A DNA stretch of 64,000 nucleotides. Origin: Bacillus sp. S/N-304-OC-R1. GTDB taxonomy: Bacteria; Bacillota; Bacilli; Bacillales; Cytobacillaceae. The stretch covers positions 277,390 through 341,389 of the forward strand of contig NZ_JACWFE010000024.1 in NCBI RefSeq assembly GCF_019749375.1. The letters are read 5' to 3'. A program made the position numbers and the translations under genes. The first letter of the stretch is position 1. Each line of letters opens with the position of its first letter. The notes under the pieces are model-generated. The model made no database searches, was not told the DNA's origin, and worked only from the letters and a program-made list of their open reading frames with translations. This document shows positions 37,044 to 47,081 of this stretch, piece after piece.

Positions 37044-37076
37044 ATAAAAATCGCCTGCTGTCGGCGATTTTTGTTT
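37044..37076 (+). terminator. Terminator after ytzE
   Basis: Perfect stem AAAAATCGCC/GGCGATTTTT (37046-37055 and 37063-37072). Confidence 0.88.
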
Positions 37077-37127
37077 GGCTGATTAAAGCCAGTTTACCTT
37101 CTTTATTTTCTGCTACTTATAAAGTAT

Positions 37128-37170
37128 AAAAATAGGCATTCGCTTGGAGTAGCAACGAACGCCTTTATTT
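37128..37170 (-). terminator. Terminator after the pseudouridine synthase gene
   Basis: Minus-strand stem AGGCGTTCG/CGAATGCCT (one G-U pair) with a 13-base loop, followed by ATTTTTATAC. Confidence 0.7.
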
Positions 37171-37887
37171 CTAAACCTCATATTCCATTAGTTCGGTTAT
37201 TTCCTCTTCTGTTAATTCCCGATATTCTCCGAGTTCCAATGTTTCATCAAGTTTAAGCGGCCCCATGGACATCCTTTTCAGATATATGACCCGTTTCCCT
37301 ACGGCTTCAAACATTCTTTTCACCTGATGAAATTTTCCTTCTGTAATTGTCAGCTCAATATCAGAAGTTAAACCAGATTTTAGGATTTTTAATTCCCCAG
37401 GTTTAGTATGATATCCATCATCTAAAACTACACCTTTTTTAAAGGCTGCAATATCCTCATCCGTTACTTCACTATTAATCACAGCAAAATAGGTTTTAGG
37501 CACATGTTTTTTTGGTGAAAGCAGGCGGTGGGCCAGCTGACCATCATTTGTTAACAGCAGCAGACCCTCCGTATCCTTATCAAGCCTTCCAACCGGAAAC
37601 GGGGAGAAAACTAAATCCCCTACCTCTAATAAATCCAAAACCGTTTCATGCTCTGTATCTTCTGTAGCTGATATAACACCTTGGGGCTTATTCAGCATTA
37701 AATAAATAAATTCCTTATATTCTACGAGTTCTCCGTTAACTGTTACCCGATCTTGTTCAGGGTCAACATGCTGTTTAGGGTCCTTTACCTTTAGATCATT
37801 GACCTCAACAACGCCATCCTTTAAGAGCTTCTTCACATCTTTTCTGCTTCCAAAGCCTAAATTGGCCAGCATTTTGTCTATGCGCAT
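37171..37887 (-). CDS. ytzG: RsuA-type 16S rRNA pseudouridine synthase
   Basis: A 238-residue pseudouridine synthase. An S4 RNA-binding domain (residues 1-60, MRIDKMLANLGFGSRKDVKK) is followed by the catalytic domain with the aspartate in PVGRLDKDTEGLLLLTNDG (about 97-115) and the C-terminal EGKFHQVKRMFEAVG motif. The RsuA group modifies U516 of 16S rRNA; assignment to that site is from family resemblance. It lies 19 bases after ytgP on the same strand, so the two are probably cotranscribed. Confidence 0.9.
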   Translation of the reverse strand: MRIDKMLANLGFGSRKDVKKLLKDGVVEVNDLKVKDPKQHVDPEQDRVTVNGELVEYKEFIYLMLNKPQGVISATEDTEHETVLDLLEVGDLVFSPFPVGRLDKDTEGLLLLTNDGQLAHRLLSPKKHVPKTYFAVINSEVTDEDIAAFKKGVVLDDGYHTKPGELKILKSGLTSDIELTITEGKFHQVKRMFEAVGKRVIYLKRMSMGPLKLDETLELGEYRELTEEEITELMEYEV

Positions 37888-37906
37888 GCTATCTCTCCTA
37901 CCATTT

Positions 37907-39523
37907 TTATGCTTTAAGCCTCAGCTTTTTCAATATCCGGTCCACTTTGTCACCTAATAGGAAATAAATTAATTTTGTTTTCAAGCTTAAGTAGAAGTAG
38001 ATGCCGGCACCGACTGCTGCACTGATGATTACAATAATGGCCGCTGAAAAATTTGATGTCGGTGATAAAAATAAAGTAAGCAGCTTATAAACGATTCCTG
38101 TTCCTATAAACATGATCGTTGTAATTAAAACTATTAATAAACTTCTGCGAAACACAAGTTTAAATGGATATTGGGCAAATATTTTTATTACTACTAAATT
38201 AATTATGATTGCTGCAGCATAACCAATTGCCGTTGCAACGATTGCACCTTCTGTTTCCATTAGTTTTATAAGCGGAATATTTAAACTCAATTTTATTAAT
38301 AACCCTACTAGTAAGCTTAACACTGTGAAACGCTGTTCATTGATTCCTTGCAAAATTGCGGCTGTCACTAAGAAATAAGCAAATAAAACAGCGACAGGCG
38401 CATACGTTCTTAACACTTCAGTTCCTAGATCATTGTGATCATAAAACAATGTAAATATCGGCTCCGCTAACATTGAAAGACCAACTACTGCTGGAAGAGT
38501 CAGAAATAATACAACTTGAAACGCCTGATTTAATTGATGGTTTAAACTAGCGCGGTCTTCATCAACAAAAGCTCTTGTAATAGATGGTACTAAAGTTAGC
38601 GAAAAGGCAGTTGCTAATGAAACTGGGATAATAACAAGCTTATGCGTTTGCATTGTTATTACCGCAAAGGCTGATTCTGCATCATCATAATCAATTCCAA
38701 TAGATTGCATCGTTTTAATAAACGTGAACTGATCAACAAATTGGAAGAGAGGATTTGCAATCCCAACAAATACAAACGGAGCTGCATAGATAATAATTTC
38801 TTTATACATCTCTTTCAGTGAGATATCGACTGTCCCTTTATCTTGTAAAAGTAATTCATCCAAGTTAGATCTTCGCTTATACCAATACCAGATCAAACTA
38901 AATAGTCCGCCTATAGCACCGATAAAAGCAGCAAAGGTCGCTACACTAACTGCTTGAGTGATGGACCCCTTCATAAAATGCAGAACGACAAATGCACCCG
39001 CAAGCACAAAGGTAATTCTGACAATTTGTTCGATTACTTGTGAAACAGCTGAAGGCCCCATTGATTGATGCCCCTGAAAAAAGCCGCGAATCAAGCTCAT
39101 AATGGGAACAAGAATGAGAGCAAAACTAACTGCTCTGATAACAGTTGTTACATCTTTTACATTGGCTTCTACATTTGAAGACGTACTCATTTGGGCGATA
39201 AAAGGGGCAAAAAAGTATAATGCCAGAAAGGACAGAAAGCCTGTACACATCATTATGATTAGCCCTGATTTAAATAGCTTTCTCCCTACTGCATACTCTT
39301 CAAGAGCGTTATATTTTGAAATAAATTTCGAAACAGCCAGCGGTACACCTGCAGTTGCAATACTAATGAAAATGGTATAAGGAATATAGGCAAAAGAGTA
39401 AAGGGCGTTCCCCTTATCTCCAACGATATGATAAAAAGGAATTACATAAAGAAGCCCTAATACTTTAGAAATTATTGTACCAAGGGTTAAAATAAACGTT
39501 CCCCTTAAAAGCTTAGATGACAT
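37907..39523 (-). CDS. murJ: Lipid II flippase MurJ (YtgP)
   Basis: A 538-residue MATE/MVF-superfamily transporter that flips lipid II across the membrane for peptidoglycan synthesis; B. subtilis YtgP is its MurJ. About 14 membrane segments are spread over the whole length. The N-terminus SKLLRGTFILTLGTIISKVLGLLYV is the family signature. Start ATG 39523; the gene opens the operon with the pseudouridine synthase gene. Confidence 0.9.
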   Translation of the reverse strand: MSSKLLRGTFILTLGTIISKVLGLLYVIPFYHIVGDKGNALYSFAYIPYTIFISIATAGVPLAVSKFISKYNALEEYAVGRKLFKSGLIIMMCTGFLSFLALYFFAPFIAQMSTSSNVEANVKDVTTVIRAVSFALILVPIMSLIRGFFQGHQSMGPSAVSQVIEQIVRITFVLAGAFVVLHFMKGSITQAVSVATFAAFIGAIGGLFSLIWYWYKRRSNLDELLLQDKGTVDISLKEMYKEIIIYAAPFVFVGIANPLFQFVDQFTFIKTMQSIGIDYDDAESAFAVITMQTHKLVIIPVSLATAFSLTLVPSITRAFVDEDRASLNHQLNQAFQVVLFLTLPAVVGLSMLAEPIFTLFYDHNDLGTEVLRTYAPVAVLFAYFLVTAAILQGINEQRFTVLSLLVGLLIKLSLNIPLIKLMETEGAIVATAIGYAAAIIINLVVIKIFAQYPFKLVFRRSLLIVLITTIMFIGTGIVYKLLTLFLSPTSNFSAAIIVIISAAVGAGIYFYLSLKTKLIYFLLGDKVDRILKKLRLKA

Positions 39524-39841
39524 AAATTAAATCCCTTCCTTTTAGATAAAACCACACTTGTTAACCTTTATAATCGCAATAATCATTACTTAAAATGTAT
39601 ATTAAAAAAGCAACAAATTCATTATTATATTTTTCACTTACTCACTCATTAATCTTCTTTCCTAAAATGGCACACTATTTGTAGTTTACTCTTCTTTACT
39701 CAGGATTGCTACCTAGAGTACGCAAATCAAATGATAAAAATTTAATAGAAAAGCTAAACAAGATAGCTAGGTTATGAAACTGCGCTCGTTTCGTATATAA
39801 TTGATAGGATGCAAAGACTTAAATAGTAAGTTGGTGAACAT
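39524..39841. other. Divergent intergenic region murJ / ytfP
   Basis: 318 AT-rich bases with no convincing gene. A -10-like TATAAT at 39796-39801, about 40 bases before ytfP, may serve ytfP, but the -35 region is poor. No other structure stands out. Confidence 0.5.
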
Positions 39842-41110
39842 ATGAAGTACGATGTAATTGTAATCGGCGGCGGTCCTGCTGGCCTTATGGCAGCAATCGG
39901 CGCAGCTGAGCAGAAAGCAAAAGTGATGCTGATCGATAAGGGGGACAAGCTTGGCAGAAAGCTTGCCATTTCAGGCGGAGGCAGATGTAATGTAACGAAT
40001 AGACTCCCTATCGATGAAATTATTAAGCATATTCCAGGAAATGGACGGTTTTTATACAGTGCATTTTCACTTTTTAGCAATGAGGATATTATTGAGTTTT
40101 TTGAAGGCTTAGGCATAAAGTTGAAGGAAGAGGATCATGGAAGAATGTTTCCTGTAACAGATAAAGCGCAATCTGTTGTTGATGCCCTCATATCTAAACT
40201 AAAGGCTTTAAAGGTTGATATTAAAACAAATAGTCCTGTTAAAGATGTCTATTATAGGAATGGCACGGTGAAATCAGTTGAATTAAAGAGCGGAGAAAAG
40301 TATGAGGCTGATGCAGTTGTTTTGGCAGTTGGCGGAAAATCTGTACCTCATACCGGTTCTACAGGTGACGGTTATGCCTGGGCTGAAAAAGCCGGTCATA
40401 CCGTGACAGAATTATTTCCTACTGAAGTTCCTGTCACCTCAACAGAGCCTTTTATCAAGGAAAAAACACTTCAAGGCTTGTCCCTTCGAAGTGTAGCATT
40501 AAGTGTATTAAATCCTAAAGGAAAAGCATTGATCACGCATAAAATGGATATGATTTTTACTCATTTTGGTGTAAGCGGACCTGCTGTTCTTAGATGCAGC
40601 CAATTTGTGATTAAGGCCATGAAAAAATGGGATTTAAAAGAAGTAACAATGAGTATAGACGCCCTTCCAGATCAGAAGGAAGAGTCTTTATACCAAGATA
40701 TAATAAAGGATCTTAAAGCTGAGCCTAAAAAAAGCATAAAGAATTTACTAAAAGGTATTCTTCCAGAAAGATATCTTCTCTTCCTTTTAGAAAAAAGCGG
40801 AATTGATCCAGCCTCACAAGCTGCCAATATTTCGAATGAAAAAGTAAGAAGTTTTGTTCACAGCTGTAAAGACTTTCAAATTAAAGTGAATGGAACATTG
40901 CCGCTTGAAAAAGCTTTTGTTACTGGCGGAGGTATTTCTGTAAAAGAGATCGATCCAAAAAGCATGGCTTCAAAGCTAATGAACGGTTTGTTCTTTTGCG
41001 GCGAGATTCTCGATATTCATGGCTATACCGGTGGATACAATATAACTTCTGCACTTGTAACAGGAAGACTTGCCGGCATGAACGCAGCCTTGAGTGCGAA
41101 AAAATCTTAA
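39842..41110 (+). CDS. ytfP: HI0933-family FAD/NAD(P)-dependent oxidoreductase YtfP
   Basis: A 422-residue flavoprotein of the HI0933/BaiN-like family. The N-terminal dinucleotide fold is [17 protein letters not shown] (residues 7-23), followed by the family motif [16 protein letters not shown] (37-52). A second FAD-contact motif [20 protein letters not shown] and the C-terminal [14 protein letters not shown] and [12 protein letters not shown] motifs are present. The substrate is unknown. It ends in a strong hairpin. Confidence 0.9.
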   Translation: MKYDVIVIGGGPAGLMAAIGAAEQKAKVMLIDKGDKLGRKLAISGGGRCNVTNRLPIDEIIKHIPGNGRFLYSAFSLFSNEDIIEFFEGLGIKLKEEDHGRMFPVTDKAQSVVDALISKLKALKVDIKTNSPVKDVYYRNGTVKSVELKSGEKYEADAVVLAVGGKSVPHTGSTGDGYAWAEKAGHTVTELFPTEVPVTSTEPFIKEKTLQGLSLRSVALSVLNPKGKALITHKMDMIFTHFGVSGPAVLRCSQFVIKAMKKWDLKEVTMSIDALPDQKEESLYQDIIKDLKAEPKKSIKNLLKGILPERYLLFLLEKSGIDPASQAANISNEKVRSFVHSCKDFQIKVNGTLPLEKAFVTGGGISVKEIDPKSMASKLMNGLFFCGEILDIHGYTGGYNITSALVTGRLAGMNAALSAKKS

Positions 41111-41146
41111 CATATAGAGCCTGAACTCAATCAGGCTCTATATATG
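41111..41146. terminator. Bidirectional terminator between ytfP and cse60
   Basis: Perfect 13-bp stem ATATAGAGCCTGA/TCAGGCTCTATAT (41112-41124 and 41131-41143). The right arm encodes the last four codons and stop of cse60. Confidence 0.8.
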
Positions 41147-41313
41147 ATCATAGCTGAAAAACAATAAATCTGCTCATCTTCATCCTCTTGAACAGCGGCA
41201 ATATTATACTTTATATCTACAAGTTTCTTCTCTTCGATTTTTTCTAGGAACCGATTCATCGACAATTCAAGGTCCTTCTCATGCTCGTGATCAAATAACT
41301 TCACTTTTATCAT
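41131..41313 (-). CDS. cse60: Sporulation protein Cse60
   Basis: A 60-residue acidic protein matching Cse60 by MIKVKLFDHEHEKDLE and the following helix; B. subtilis cse60 is a sigma-E-dependent sporulation gene of unknown function. The start is ATG 41313, 9 bases after GAGGGG; the ATG three codons upstream touches the ribosome site. Its last codons lie in the ytfP terminator stem. I did not find a convincing sigma-E promoter. Confidence 0.85.
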   Translation of the reverse strand: MIKVKLFDHEHEKDLELSMNRFLEKIEEKKLVDIKYNIAAVQEDEDEQIYCFSAMIIYRA

Positions 41314-41527
41314 GAAATTCATCCCCTCATTATTTTTTTACTTATTATAGACAGAATTATCAGTTTTTATAATAATGAGCAGTCCATTTTCATAAATAAT
41401 AGAAAAGGAAACATATATTGTCTGCGAGCGGAGGATTCCTCCTCAATTGTTGGCTTTTTACATTGTCTATTTTTAAAGTTTCCGATAGAATTCTAATGTT
41501 ATAGATCGATTAAAAGGGGTCCTTATT

Positions 41528-42742
41528 TTGAAAAATGTTTTCTCTAAACTATTTAGTCAATACTGGAATCCTTATTATGCAATAGGGATTGCAGGTGTGT
41601 TAAGCGCTCTCTACTTTGGCCTGACAAATACGGTCTGGGCTGTGACCGGAGAGTTTACCCGATTGGGCGGACATATCCTGATGTTGTTCGGAGTTGATAT
41701 CTCCAACTGGGAATATTTTAAACTTGTCACTATGAATGGATCTTCATTTGAAAGAACGGATGGCTGGATTGTCTGGGGTATGTTTATTGGTGCATTTATT
41801 ACCATTCTATTAAGCAATAATTTTAAAATCAGAATACCTAAGCAAAAGAGAAGGCTGTTTCAAGGATTAATTGGAGGAGTTATCGCCGGGTTTGGTGCCC
41901 GGTTAGCTCTAGGCTGTAACTTAGCGGCGTTTTTTACAGGTGTTCCTCAATTTTCCTTCCATTCCTGGATTTTTATGATTGCTACTGCTATCGGAACATA
42001 TATTGGCTTTAAAATTGTCAGCATGAAATGGTGGAAAGGCAAGCCTGTTCTAAAAAAAGGAAATTCTGCTGCCGCCATTGTTAAGGATAGAAAAATCATT
42101 CAGCCTAAGATTGGGATGATAATCGCGATATTTTATGTGATTCTGATCATATCATTTTTCATGTCCGGAAAAAGTTTGCTAGGCATCTCGGCTATTTTTG
42201 GGGCAGCCTTTGGTATATTAATAGAGAGAGGTCAAATCTGCTTTACATCGGCTTTCAGAGACCTATGGGTTAGCGGAAGAGCTACGATGACAAAAGCAAT
42301 AGCAGCCGGTATTGCAATAAGCACTGTATTTACTTTTATTGTCATAATGGTTTACGGCTTTGAACCGATTACAAAGATAGCTGCTCCAAGCACTTTTATT
42401 GGTGGACTATTATTTGGTTTAGGCATTGTTCTGGCAGGAGGCTGTGAAACAGGAATGATGTACCGTGTTATGGAGGGACAGGTTTTATATCTGTTCGTTT
42501 TTGCTGGCAACATTATTGGCGCAACCTTCCTAGCCTATGGTTGGGATCATTTAGGCATTTTTAACGCGCTTGTAAAGAGTGGTTCAAAAGTAAATCTACT
42601 AGCAGCAATCGGTCCAATTCCTGCATTGGTGGCGACTTTAGCCATGCTCGGACTTTGGTTTGCTGTTGCTGTATATTGGGAGAAACATTACCGGTTTGGA
42701 ACTGGATTTAAGAAAGGAGCGAATAAGCAGCATGGTTATTGA
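41528..42742 (+). CDS. YeeE/YedE-family sulfur-compound transporter
   Basis: A 404-residue membrane protein of the YeeE/YedE (DUF395) family. Bacterial YeeE imports thiosulfate; YedE is linked to selenium metabolism. About ten membrane segments are seen. The conserved cysteines are in GARLALGCNLAAFFTG, ERGQICFTSAFRD and LAGGCETGMMYRVMEGQ, positions by which thiosulfate is passed in the family. Start TTG 41528 follows AAAGGGGT. It overlaps the next gene, a TusA-like sulfur carrier, by 11 bases. A GGAGGATTCCTCC hairpin (about 41432-41444) lies in the leader. Confidence 0.85.
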   Translation: MKNVFSKLFSQYWNPYYAIGIAGVLSALYFGLTNTVWAVTGEFTRLGGHILMLFGVDISNWEYFKLVTMNGSSFERTDGWIVWGMFIGAFITILLSNNFKIRIPKQKRRLFQGLIGGVIAGFGARLALGCNLAAFFTGVPQFSFHSWIFMIATAIGTYIGFKIVSMKWWKGKPVLKKGNSAAAIVKDRKIIQPKIGMIIAIFYVILIISFFMSGKSLLGISAIFGAAFGILIERGQICFTSAFRDLWVSGRATMTKAIAAGIAISTVFTFIVIMVYGFEPITKIAAPSTFIGGLLFGLGIVLAGGCETGMMYRVMEGQVLYLFVFAGNIIGATFLAYGWDHLGIFNALVKSGSKVNLLAAIGPIPALVATLAMLGLWFAVAVYWEKHYRFGTGFKKGANKQHGY

Positions 42743-42959
42743 TTATACACTTGATTTAAGGGGAGAACCTTGTCCTTTTCCTGTTATCTATTCATTAGAA
42801 GCACTGAAGGATATGAAAAAAGGGGAGATATTACAGGTCATTGCTGACTGTCCGGCTTCTTTTAAAAATGTACCCGAAGAAGTATTAAAACATGGCTATA
42901 CTTTAGCATCTGAACCATATAAACAAGGGCAGGATTTGTACTTCCTCATTCGTGCTTAA
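42732..42959 (+). CDS. TusA/YedF-family sulfur carrier protein
   Basis: A 75-residue TusA-family protein. The sulfur-carrying motif is CPFPV at residues 14-18 (catalytic Cys14), as in TusA CPxP. TusA-like proteins hand persulfide sulfur to acceptors. The start ATG 42732 follows GGAG at about 15 bases, and it overlaps the transporter gene, so translational coupling is likely. Together they form a thiosulfate or selenium-related uptake and transfer pair (inferred). Confidence 0.88.
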   Translation: MVIDYTLDLRGEPCPFPVIYSLEALKDMKKGEILQVIADCPASFKNVPEEVLKHGYTLASEPYKQGQDLYFLIRA

Positions 42960-42961
42960 AT

Positions 42962-43003
42962 AGAAATGGCTGATTCCTTTATTTGGGATCAGCCATTTTT
43001 TTA
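42962..43003. terminator. Bidirectional terminator after the TusA-like gene
   Basis: Stem AAATGGCTGAT/ATCAGCCATTT (42964-42974 and 42988-42998) between convergent genes. Confidence 0.85.
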
Positions 43004-43007
43004 TCTA

Positions 43008-43691
43008 TTAAGCTAGCATTAATTTTTCTAATTGGAGCGGTTCAATATATACGCCATCTTTATACGCCCTCATATTGCCGCCAGATATTTCATCGATAAG
43101 AACGATTTGCTTATTGTCTCCGACTCGTCCGAATTCAAATTTAATATCGTATAAATCAATTCCTTTGTTTGCAAGCTCCTCTTTTACAACTTGCCCGATT
43201 TGCTTCGTTAAATCTTCTAACACCGCATATTCAGCCTTTGAGAGGATTCCAAGCATATCAAGTGCATCCTCGCTTATCGGCGGGTCTTGACGCTCATCGT
43301 CCTTAATTGTTACCTCTACGAAAGCATCCAAAACTTGTCCTTCTTCTGCATACATCCCATACCGGCGAAGGAAGCTTCCAACTGCCCGATAGCGGCAAAT
43401 CACTTCAAGGCCATTGCCAAAAACAGTGGCTGGCAAAACGGTCATCGTTGCTTCTTCAATATTAGCGTCAACGTAATGAGTTGGAATGCCTTTTTCCTTT
43501 AAAATTTCGAAAAAGTATTTTGTAAGACTTAATCCAGCACGTCCTGCTCCTTCTAAAGTTAATCCTACAGTATTTGCACCTGGATCAAAAACACCATTTT
43601 CCCCTGTGACATCATCTTTAAACTTTAATAAGTAATTTCCGTCCTCTAATGCGTATACATCCTTTGTTTTGCCCTTATAAATAGGATTCAT
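43008..43691 (-). CDS. SAICAR synthetase, short form
   Basis: A 227-residue phosphoribosylaminoimidazole-succinocarboxamide synthase that couples aspartate to CAIR in purine synthesis. Family features are YKGKTKDVYAL (ATP-binding start), VICRYRAVGSFLRRYG, and the C-terminal LIDEISGGNMRAYKDG. It differs from the 241-residue PurC of the B. subtilis pur operon, which begins differently, and lies far from any other pur gene. Whether it is the only copy or a second one cannot be told here. It is transcribed alone. Confidence 0.85.
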   Translation of the reverse strand: MNPIYKGKTKDVYALEDGNYLLKFKDDVTGENGVFDPGANTVGLTLEGAGRAGLSLTKYFFEILKEKGIPTHYVDANIEEATMTVLPATVFGNGLEVICRYRAVGSFLRRYGMYAEEGQVLDAFVEVTIKDDERQDPPISEDALDMLGILSKAEYAVLEDLTKQIGQVVKEELANKGIDLYDIKFEFGRVGDNKQIVLIDEISGGNMRAYKDGVYIEPLQLEKLMLA

Positions 43692-43757
43692 TGCCAGTCC
43701 TCCCCCTAATGCTATGTGCCTCTTTAACTATAATTCATTCTTTTTCAAAGAATCAAT

Positions 43758-43800
43758 ATAAAAAAAAGATTCACCCCCAATTCAGGAGTGAATCTTTCAA
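43758..43800 (-). terminator. Terminator after ytwF
   Basis: Stem AAAGATTCAC/GTGAATCTTT (about 43766-43775 and 43788-43797) followed on the minus strand by seven or more T. Confidence 0.83.
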
Positions 43801-43801
43801 A

Positions 43802-44110
43802 TTATTTTACGATAACCTCTCCAGCCCAATTTAGCATGCCGCCAACCATGTTTCGAACTTTAAATCCTTGATCCTGTAAGTAGTGGCATACATTTTCGCT
43901 GCGTGCCCCTGAGCGGCAGATGAAGATATATTCCTTTTCTTTATCAAAATAATCAAGGTTTTCCGGAATCGTTCCCATCCGAATATGCTTAGCTCCTGGA
44001 ATTATCCCTTGAGCCACTTCCTCATCTTCCCTAACATCAACAAGCTCAAGTTTTTCGCCAGCTTCAAGCTTTTTTTCTAATTCCTCAGTAGTAATAAATT
44101 CAATTGTCAT
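43802..44110 (-). CDS. ytwF: Rhodanese-like sulfurtransferase YtwF
   Basis: A 102-residue single-domain rhodanese. The active-site loop is CRSGARS (about residues 66-72, Cys66), and the domain contains LVDVREDEEVAQGIIPGAKH. It can carry persulfide sulfur between donors and acceptors. Start ATG 44110 follows GAGAGG; a longer frame has no support. In B. subtilis ytwF is also next to leuS. The nearby TusA-like gene raises a possible link in sulfur transfer. Confidence 0.9.
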   Translation of the reverse strand: MTIEFITTEELEKKLEAGEKLELVDVREDEEVAQGIIPGAKHIRMGTIPENLDYFDKEKEYIFICRSGARSENVCHYLQDQGFKVRNMVGGMLNWAGEVIVK

Positions 44111-44154
44111 GTAATACTTCCTCTCTTTATCAAGGTGTAATTTCCTTATGTTTA

Positions 44155-44198
44155 TAATAAAAAACATCCTCCAAAAAGGCAATTGGAGGATGTTTTAA
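44155..44198 (-). terminator. Terminator after leuS
   Basis: Perfect 12-bp stem AAAACATCCTCC/GGAGGATGTTTT (44161-44172 and 44185-44196) followed by a T-run on the minus strand. Confidence 0.88.
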
Positions 44199-44228
44199 TG
44201 TGGGAATTCGGGACCCTGCCCTATGCCC

Positions 44229-46649
44229 TTAGTTTGCTACAATATTTACAAGTTTTCCTGGTACGGCAATAACTTTGCGTATAGTTTTACCGTCAATTTG
44301 TTCTTTTACAGTTTGGTCGTCCATGGCGATTTTTTCAAGGGTATCCTTTTGAGCGTCAGATGGTACAAGCAGCTTTGCTTTTACCTTGCCGTTAATTTGG
44401 ATAACAATTTCCACTTCATCATCGACTAGTTTCGCTTCATCAAATGCTGGCCAAGCTTCATATGAGATTGTTTCGCTATGCCCAAGCTTTTCCCAAAGCT
44501 CTTCAGCCATGTGAGGAGTAATTGGTGAAAGTAATTTCACAAAGCCCTCCATAAAATGTTTCGGAAGAACTGTTTTTGTTTTGTACGCTTCATTAATGAA
44601 TACCATCATTTGAGAAATCGCTGTATTGAAACGAAGGCCCTCGTAGTCCTCTGTCACCTTTTTCACTGTTTGGTGGTATACCTTTTCAAGATTGCTTTGT
44701 TCGTCGCTCTCTTGAATCAGCGGATTAATGTCACCATTTTCCTCTACAAACAAGCGCCATACACGATCAAGGAATCTTCTCGATCCGTCTAATCCATTAG
44801 TAGACCAAGCGATGGAAGCGTCAAGCGGTCCCATGAACATTTCATATAAACGAAGAGTATCTGCTCCATGACTTTCAATAATGTCGTCTGGGTTAACTAC
44901 ATTCCCTTTTGATTTACTCATCTTTTCATTGCCTTCACCAAGAATCATCCCTTGGTTAAATAGCTTTTGGAACGGCTCCTTCGTATGAACTACCCCAATA
45001 TCATATAAAACTTTATGCCAGAAGCGGGCATATAGAAGATGTAGAACGGCATGCTCTGCACCGCCAATATAAATATCTACCGGCAGCCATTGCTTTAGCT
45101 TGTCTGCATCAGCCAGTGCTTCACTGTTATGCGGATCAATATAGCGTAAATAATACCAGCAGCTTCCTGCCCATTGCGGCATTGTGTTTGTTTCTCTGCG
45201 TCCTTTTTTGCCCGTTACAGGATCTGTAACATTCACCCACTCTTCAATGTTGGCGAGCGGAGACTCACCTGTTCCGGATGGCTTTATTTCAGTTGTTTTT
45301 GGAAGAATTAATGGCAGCTGTTCTTCTGGGACAGCTGACATTGTACCATCTTCCCAATGAATAATAGGAATTGGCTCTCCCCAATAACGCTGGCGGCTAA
45401 ATAACCAGTCACGAAGGCGATAAGTAACCTTTTTCGTACCAATTCCTTTTTCCTCTAACCATGTGATCATTTTTGAAATAGCTTCTTCTTTATTTAATCC
45501 ATTTAAGAATTCTGAATTCACATGTTCGCCGTCACCAGTGTATGCTTCTTCCTGAACATTTCCACCTGCTACTACTTCGATGATTGTCAGATCAAATTGC
45601 TTAGCGAATTCATGGTCACGCTCGTCATGAGCAGGTACTGCCATAATGGCGCCTGTTCCATAGCTTGCTAATACATAATCAGCGATCCAGATTGGCATTT
45701 TTTCGCCATTTGCTGGGTTAAGGGCATAAGCACCAGTGAATACCCCTGTCTTTTCTTTTGCTAAATCTGTTCTTTCCAAGTCACTTTTCAATTTCACTTT
45801 ATCTAAATATGCCTGAACAGCTTCTTTTTGCTGTGCAGTTGTGATGTTGTCAACTAATTCATGCTCTGGAGCAAGTACTGCATAAGTTGCACCAAATAAA
45901 GTGTCAGGACGTGTTGTAAATACTTTGAATGTACCTTCATTGCCATCGATTTGGAATGTAACCTCTGCACCTTCGGAACGTCCAATCCAGTTGCGCTGCA
46001 TATCTTTAAGGCTTTCTGGCCAATCAAGTAAATCAAGGTCTTCTAGAAGACGGTCTGCATATTCCGTGATTTTTAACACCCATTGTCTCATCGGTCTGCG
46101 TTCAACCGGATGGCCGCCACGCTCACTTTTCCCGTCAATAACTTCTTCGTTTGCAAGAACAGTTCCAAGTGCCGGACACCAGTTCACAGCTACCTCATCA
46201 ATGTAGGCAAGCCCCTTTTCATAAAGCTTTAGAAAAATCCATTGCGTCCATTTATAATATTCTGGATCAGTCGTGTTCACTTCACGATCCCAATCATATG
46301 AGAAACCAAGTGCTTTGATTTGACGGCGGAATGTATTAATATTCTGTGCTGTAAATTCTGCCGGGTCATTTCCAGTATCTAATGCATATTGCTCTGCGGG
46401 AAGACCGAAAGCGTCCCATCCCATCGGATGTAGAACATTATAGCCTTGCATCCGCTTCATCCGTGAAAGAATATCAGTAGCCGTATATCCTTCTGGATGC
46501 CCTACATGAAGCCCAGCTCCAGATGGGTACGGAAACATATCAAGTGCATAAAATTTACGTTTTCCTTTATCTTCACTCGTTTTAAACGTTTTATTGTCTT
46601 CCCAGACGGTTTGCCATTTCTTTTCAATCTCTTGGTGATTGAAACTCAT
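44229..46649 (-). CDS. leuS: Leucyl-tRNA synthetase
   Basis: An 806-residue class I aminoacyl-tRNA synthetase that charges tRNA-Leu. The HIGH-type motif is HVGHPEGY (about residues 47-54) and the KMSKS motif [10 protein letters not shown] lies near residue 575. The editing domain (about 220-410, with [12 protein letters not shown]) is present. Length is normal for bacteria. The start ATG 46649 follows AGGAGG. Expression is controlled by a T-box leader at 46687..46915. Confidence 0.97.
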   Translation of the reverse strand: MSFNHQEIEKKWQTVWEDNKTFKTSEDKGKRKFYALDMFPYPSGAGLHVGHPEGYTATDILSRMKRMQGYNVLHPMGWDAFGLPAEQYALDTGNDPAEFTAQNINTFRRQIKALGFSYDWDREVNTTDPEYYKWTQWIFLKLYEKGLAYIDEVAVNWCPALGTVLANEEVIDGKSERGGHPVERRPMRQWVLKITEYADRLLEDLDLLDWPESLKDMQRNWIGRSEGAEVTFQIDGNEGTFKVFTTRPDTLFGATYAVLAPEHELVDNITTAQQKEAVQAYLDKVKLKSDLERTDLAKEKTGVFTGAYALNPANGEKMPIWIADYVLASYGTGAIMAVPAHDERDHEFAKQFDLTIIEVVAGGNVQEEAYTGDGEHVNSEFLNGLNKEEAISKMITWLEEKGIGTKKVTYRLRDWLFSRQRYWGEPIPIIHWEDGTMSAVPEEQLPLILPKTTEIKPSGTGESPLANIEEWVNVTDPVTGKKGRRETNTMPQWAGSCWYYLRYIDPHNSEALADADKLKQWLPVDIYIGGAEHAVLHLLYARFWHKVLYDIGVVHTKEPFQKLFNQGMILGEGNEKMSKSKGNVVNPDDIIESHGADTLRLYEMFMGPLDASIAWSTNGLDGSRRFLDRVWRLFVEENGDINPLIQESDEQSNLEKVYHQTVKKVTEDYEGLRFNTAISQMMVFINEAYKTKTVLPKHFMEGFVKLLSPITPHMAEELWEKLGHSETISYEAWPAFDEAKLVDDEVEIVIQINGKVKAKLLVPSDAQKDTLEKIAMDDQTVKEQIDGKTIRKVIAVPGKLVNIVAN

Positions 46650-46686
46650 TGCCTTTTCCTCCTAAACAATAATTTGAATTTTCAAA

Positions 46687-46915
46687 CAATCAAAAAAACC
46701 TCTCATCCCTATAAAGGGACGAGAGGAATATGTATATTCTCCCGCGGTACCACCCACATTAGTGACAAAGTCACTCGCTTCATTATCCTTAACGCGGAGT
46801 ACGGCAAGTATTACTTTGTTTCACACTTGCTGCTCAAAGGCGAGTTCATGGTCTACCTGGTTGACTTGCACCACCCGTCAACTCTCTAACTTCAGGCTAA
46901 AACACATTACTACTC
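46687..46915 (-). promoter_or_regulatory. T-box leader of leuS
   Basis: Minus-strand leader with the T-box sequence TGGGTGGTACCGCGGG (46756-46741), which pairs with the uncharged tRNA acceptor end, and a terminator stem CCTCTC.../GAGAGG with T-run (46692-46728). In stem I the specifier loop GAACTCGCC holds a CTC leucine codon at 46844-46842. Uncharged tRNA-Leu should stabilise the antiterminator and turn on leuS. Confidence 0.92.
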
Positions 46916-47081
46916 CTTTTCTTAGCATATAAATATATATTAGTGCTATTGTATTAAATTTCCCGCAAAGATGCAAGTAGGTATAAATGGCGGAAAAGAT
47001 AAGCAACTGACATCAAAATAAGTATATAAAAAATTTTAATATCTAACTTATGCAGTAGTTAATAAAATGTGCAAAGAATAT

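Noticed and set aside
43758..43800. Member of the GGGTCTGACCC palindrome family
   Set aside because: The ACCCCCAATT similarity is only in the loop; the structure is an ordinary terminator stem with T-run.
46497..46889. Plus-strand 130-codon frame upstream of leuS
   Set aside because: It runs antisense through the leuS start and the T-box leader, whose conserved RNA motifs explain the sequence.
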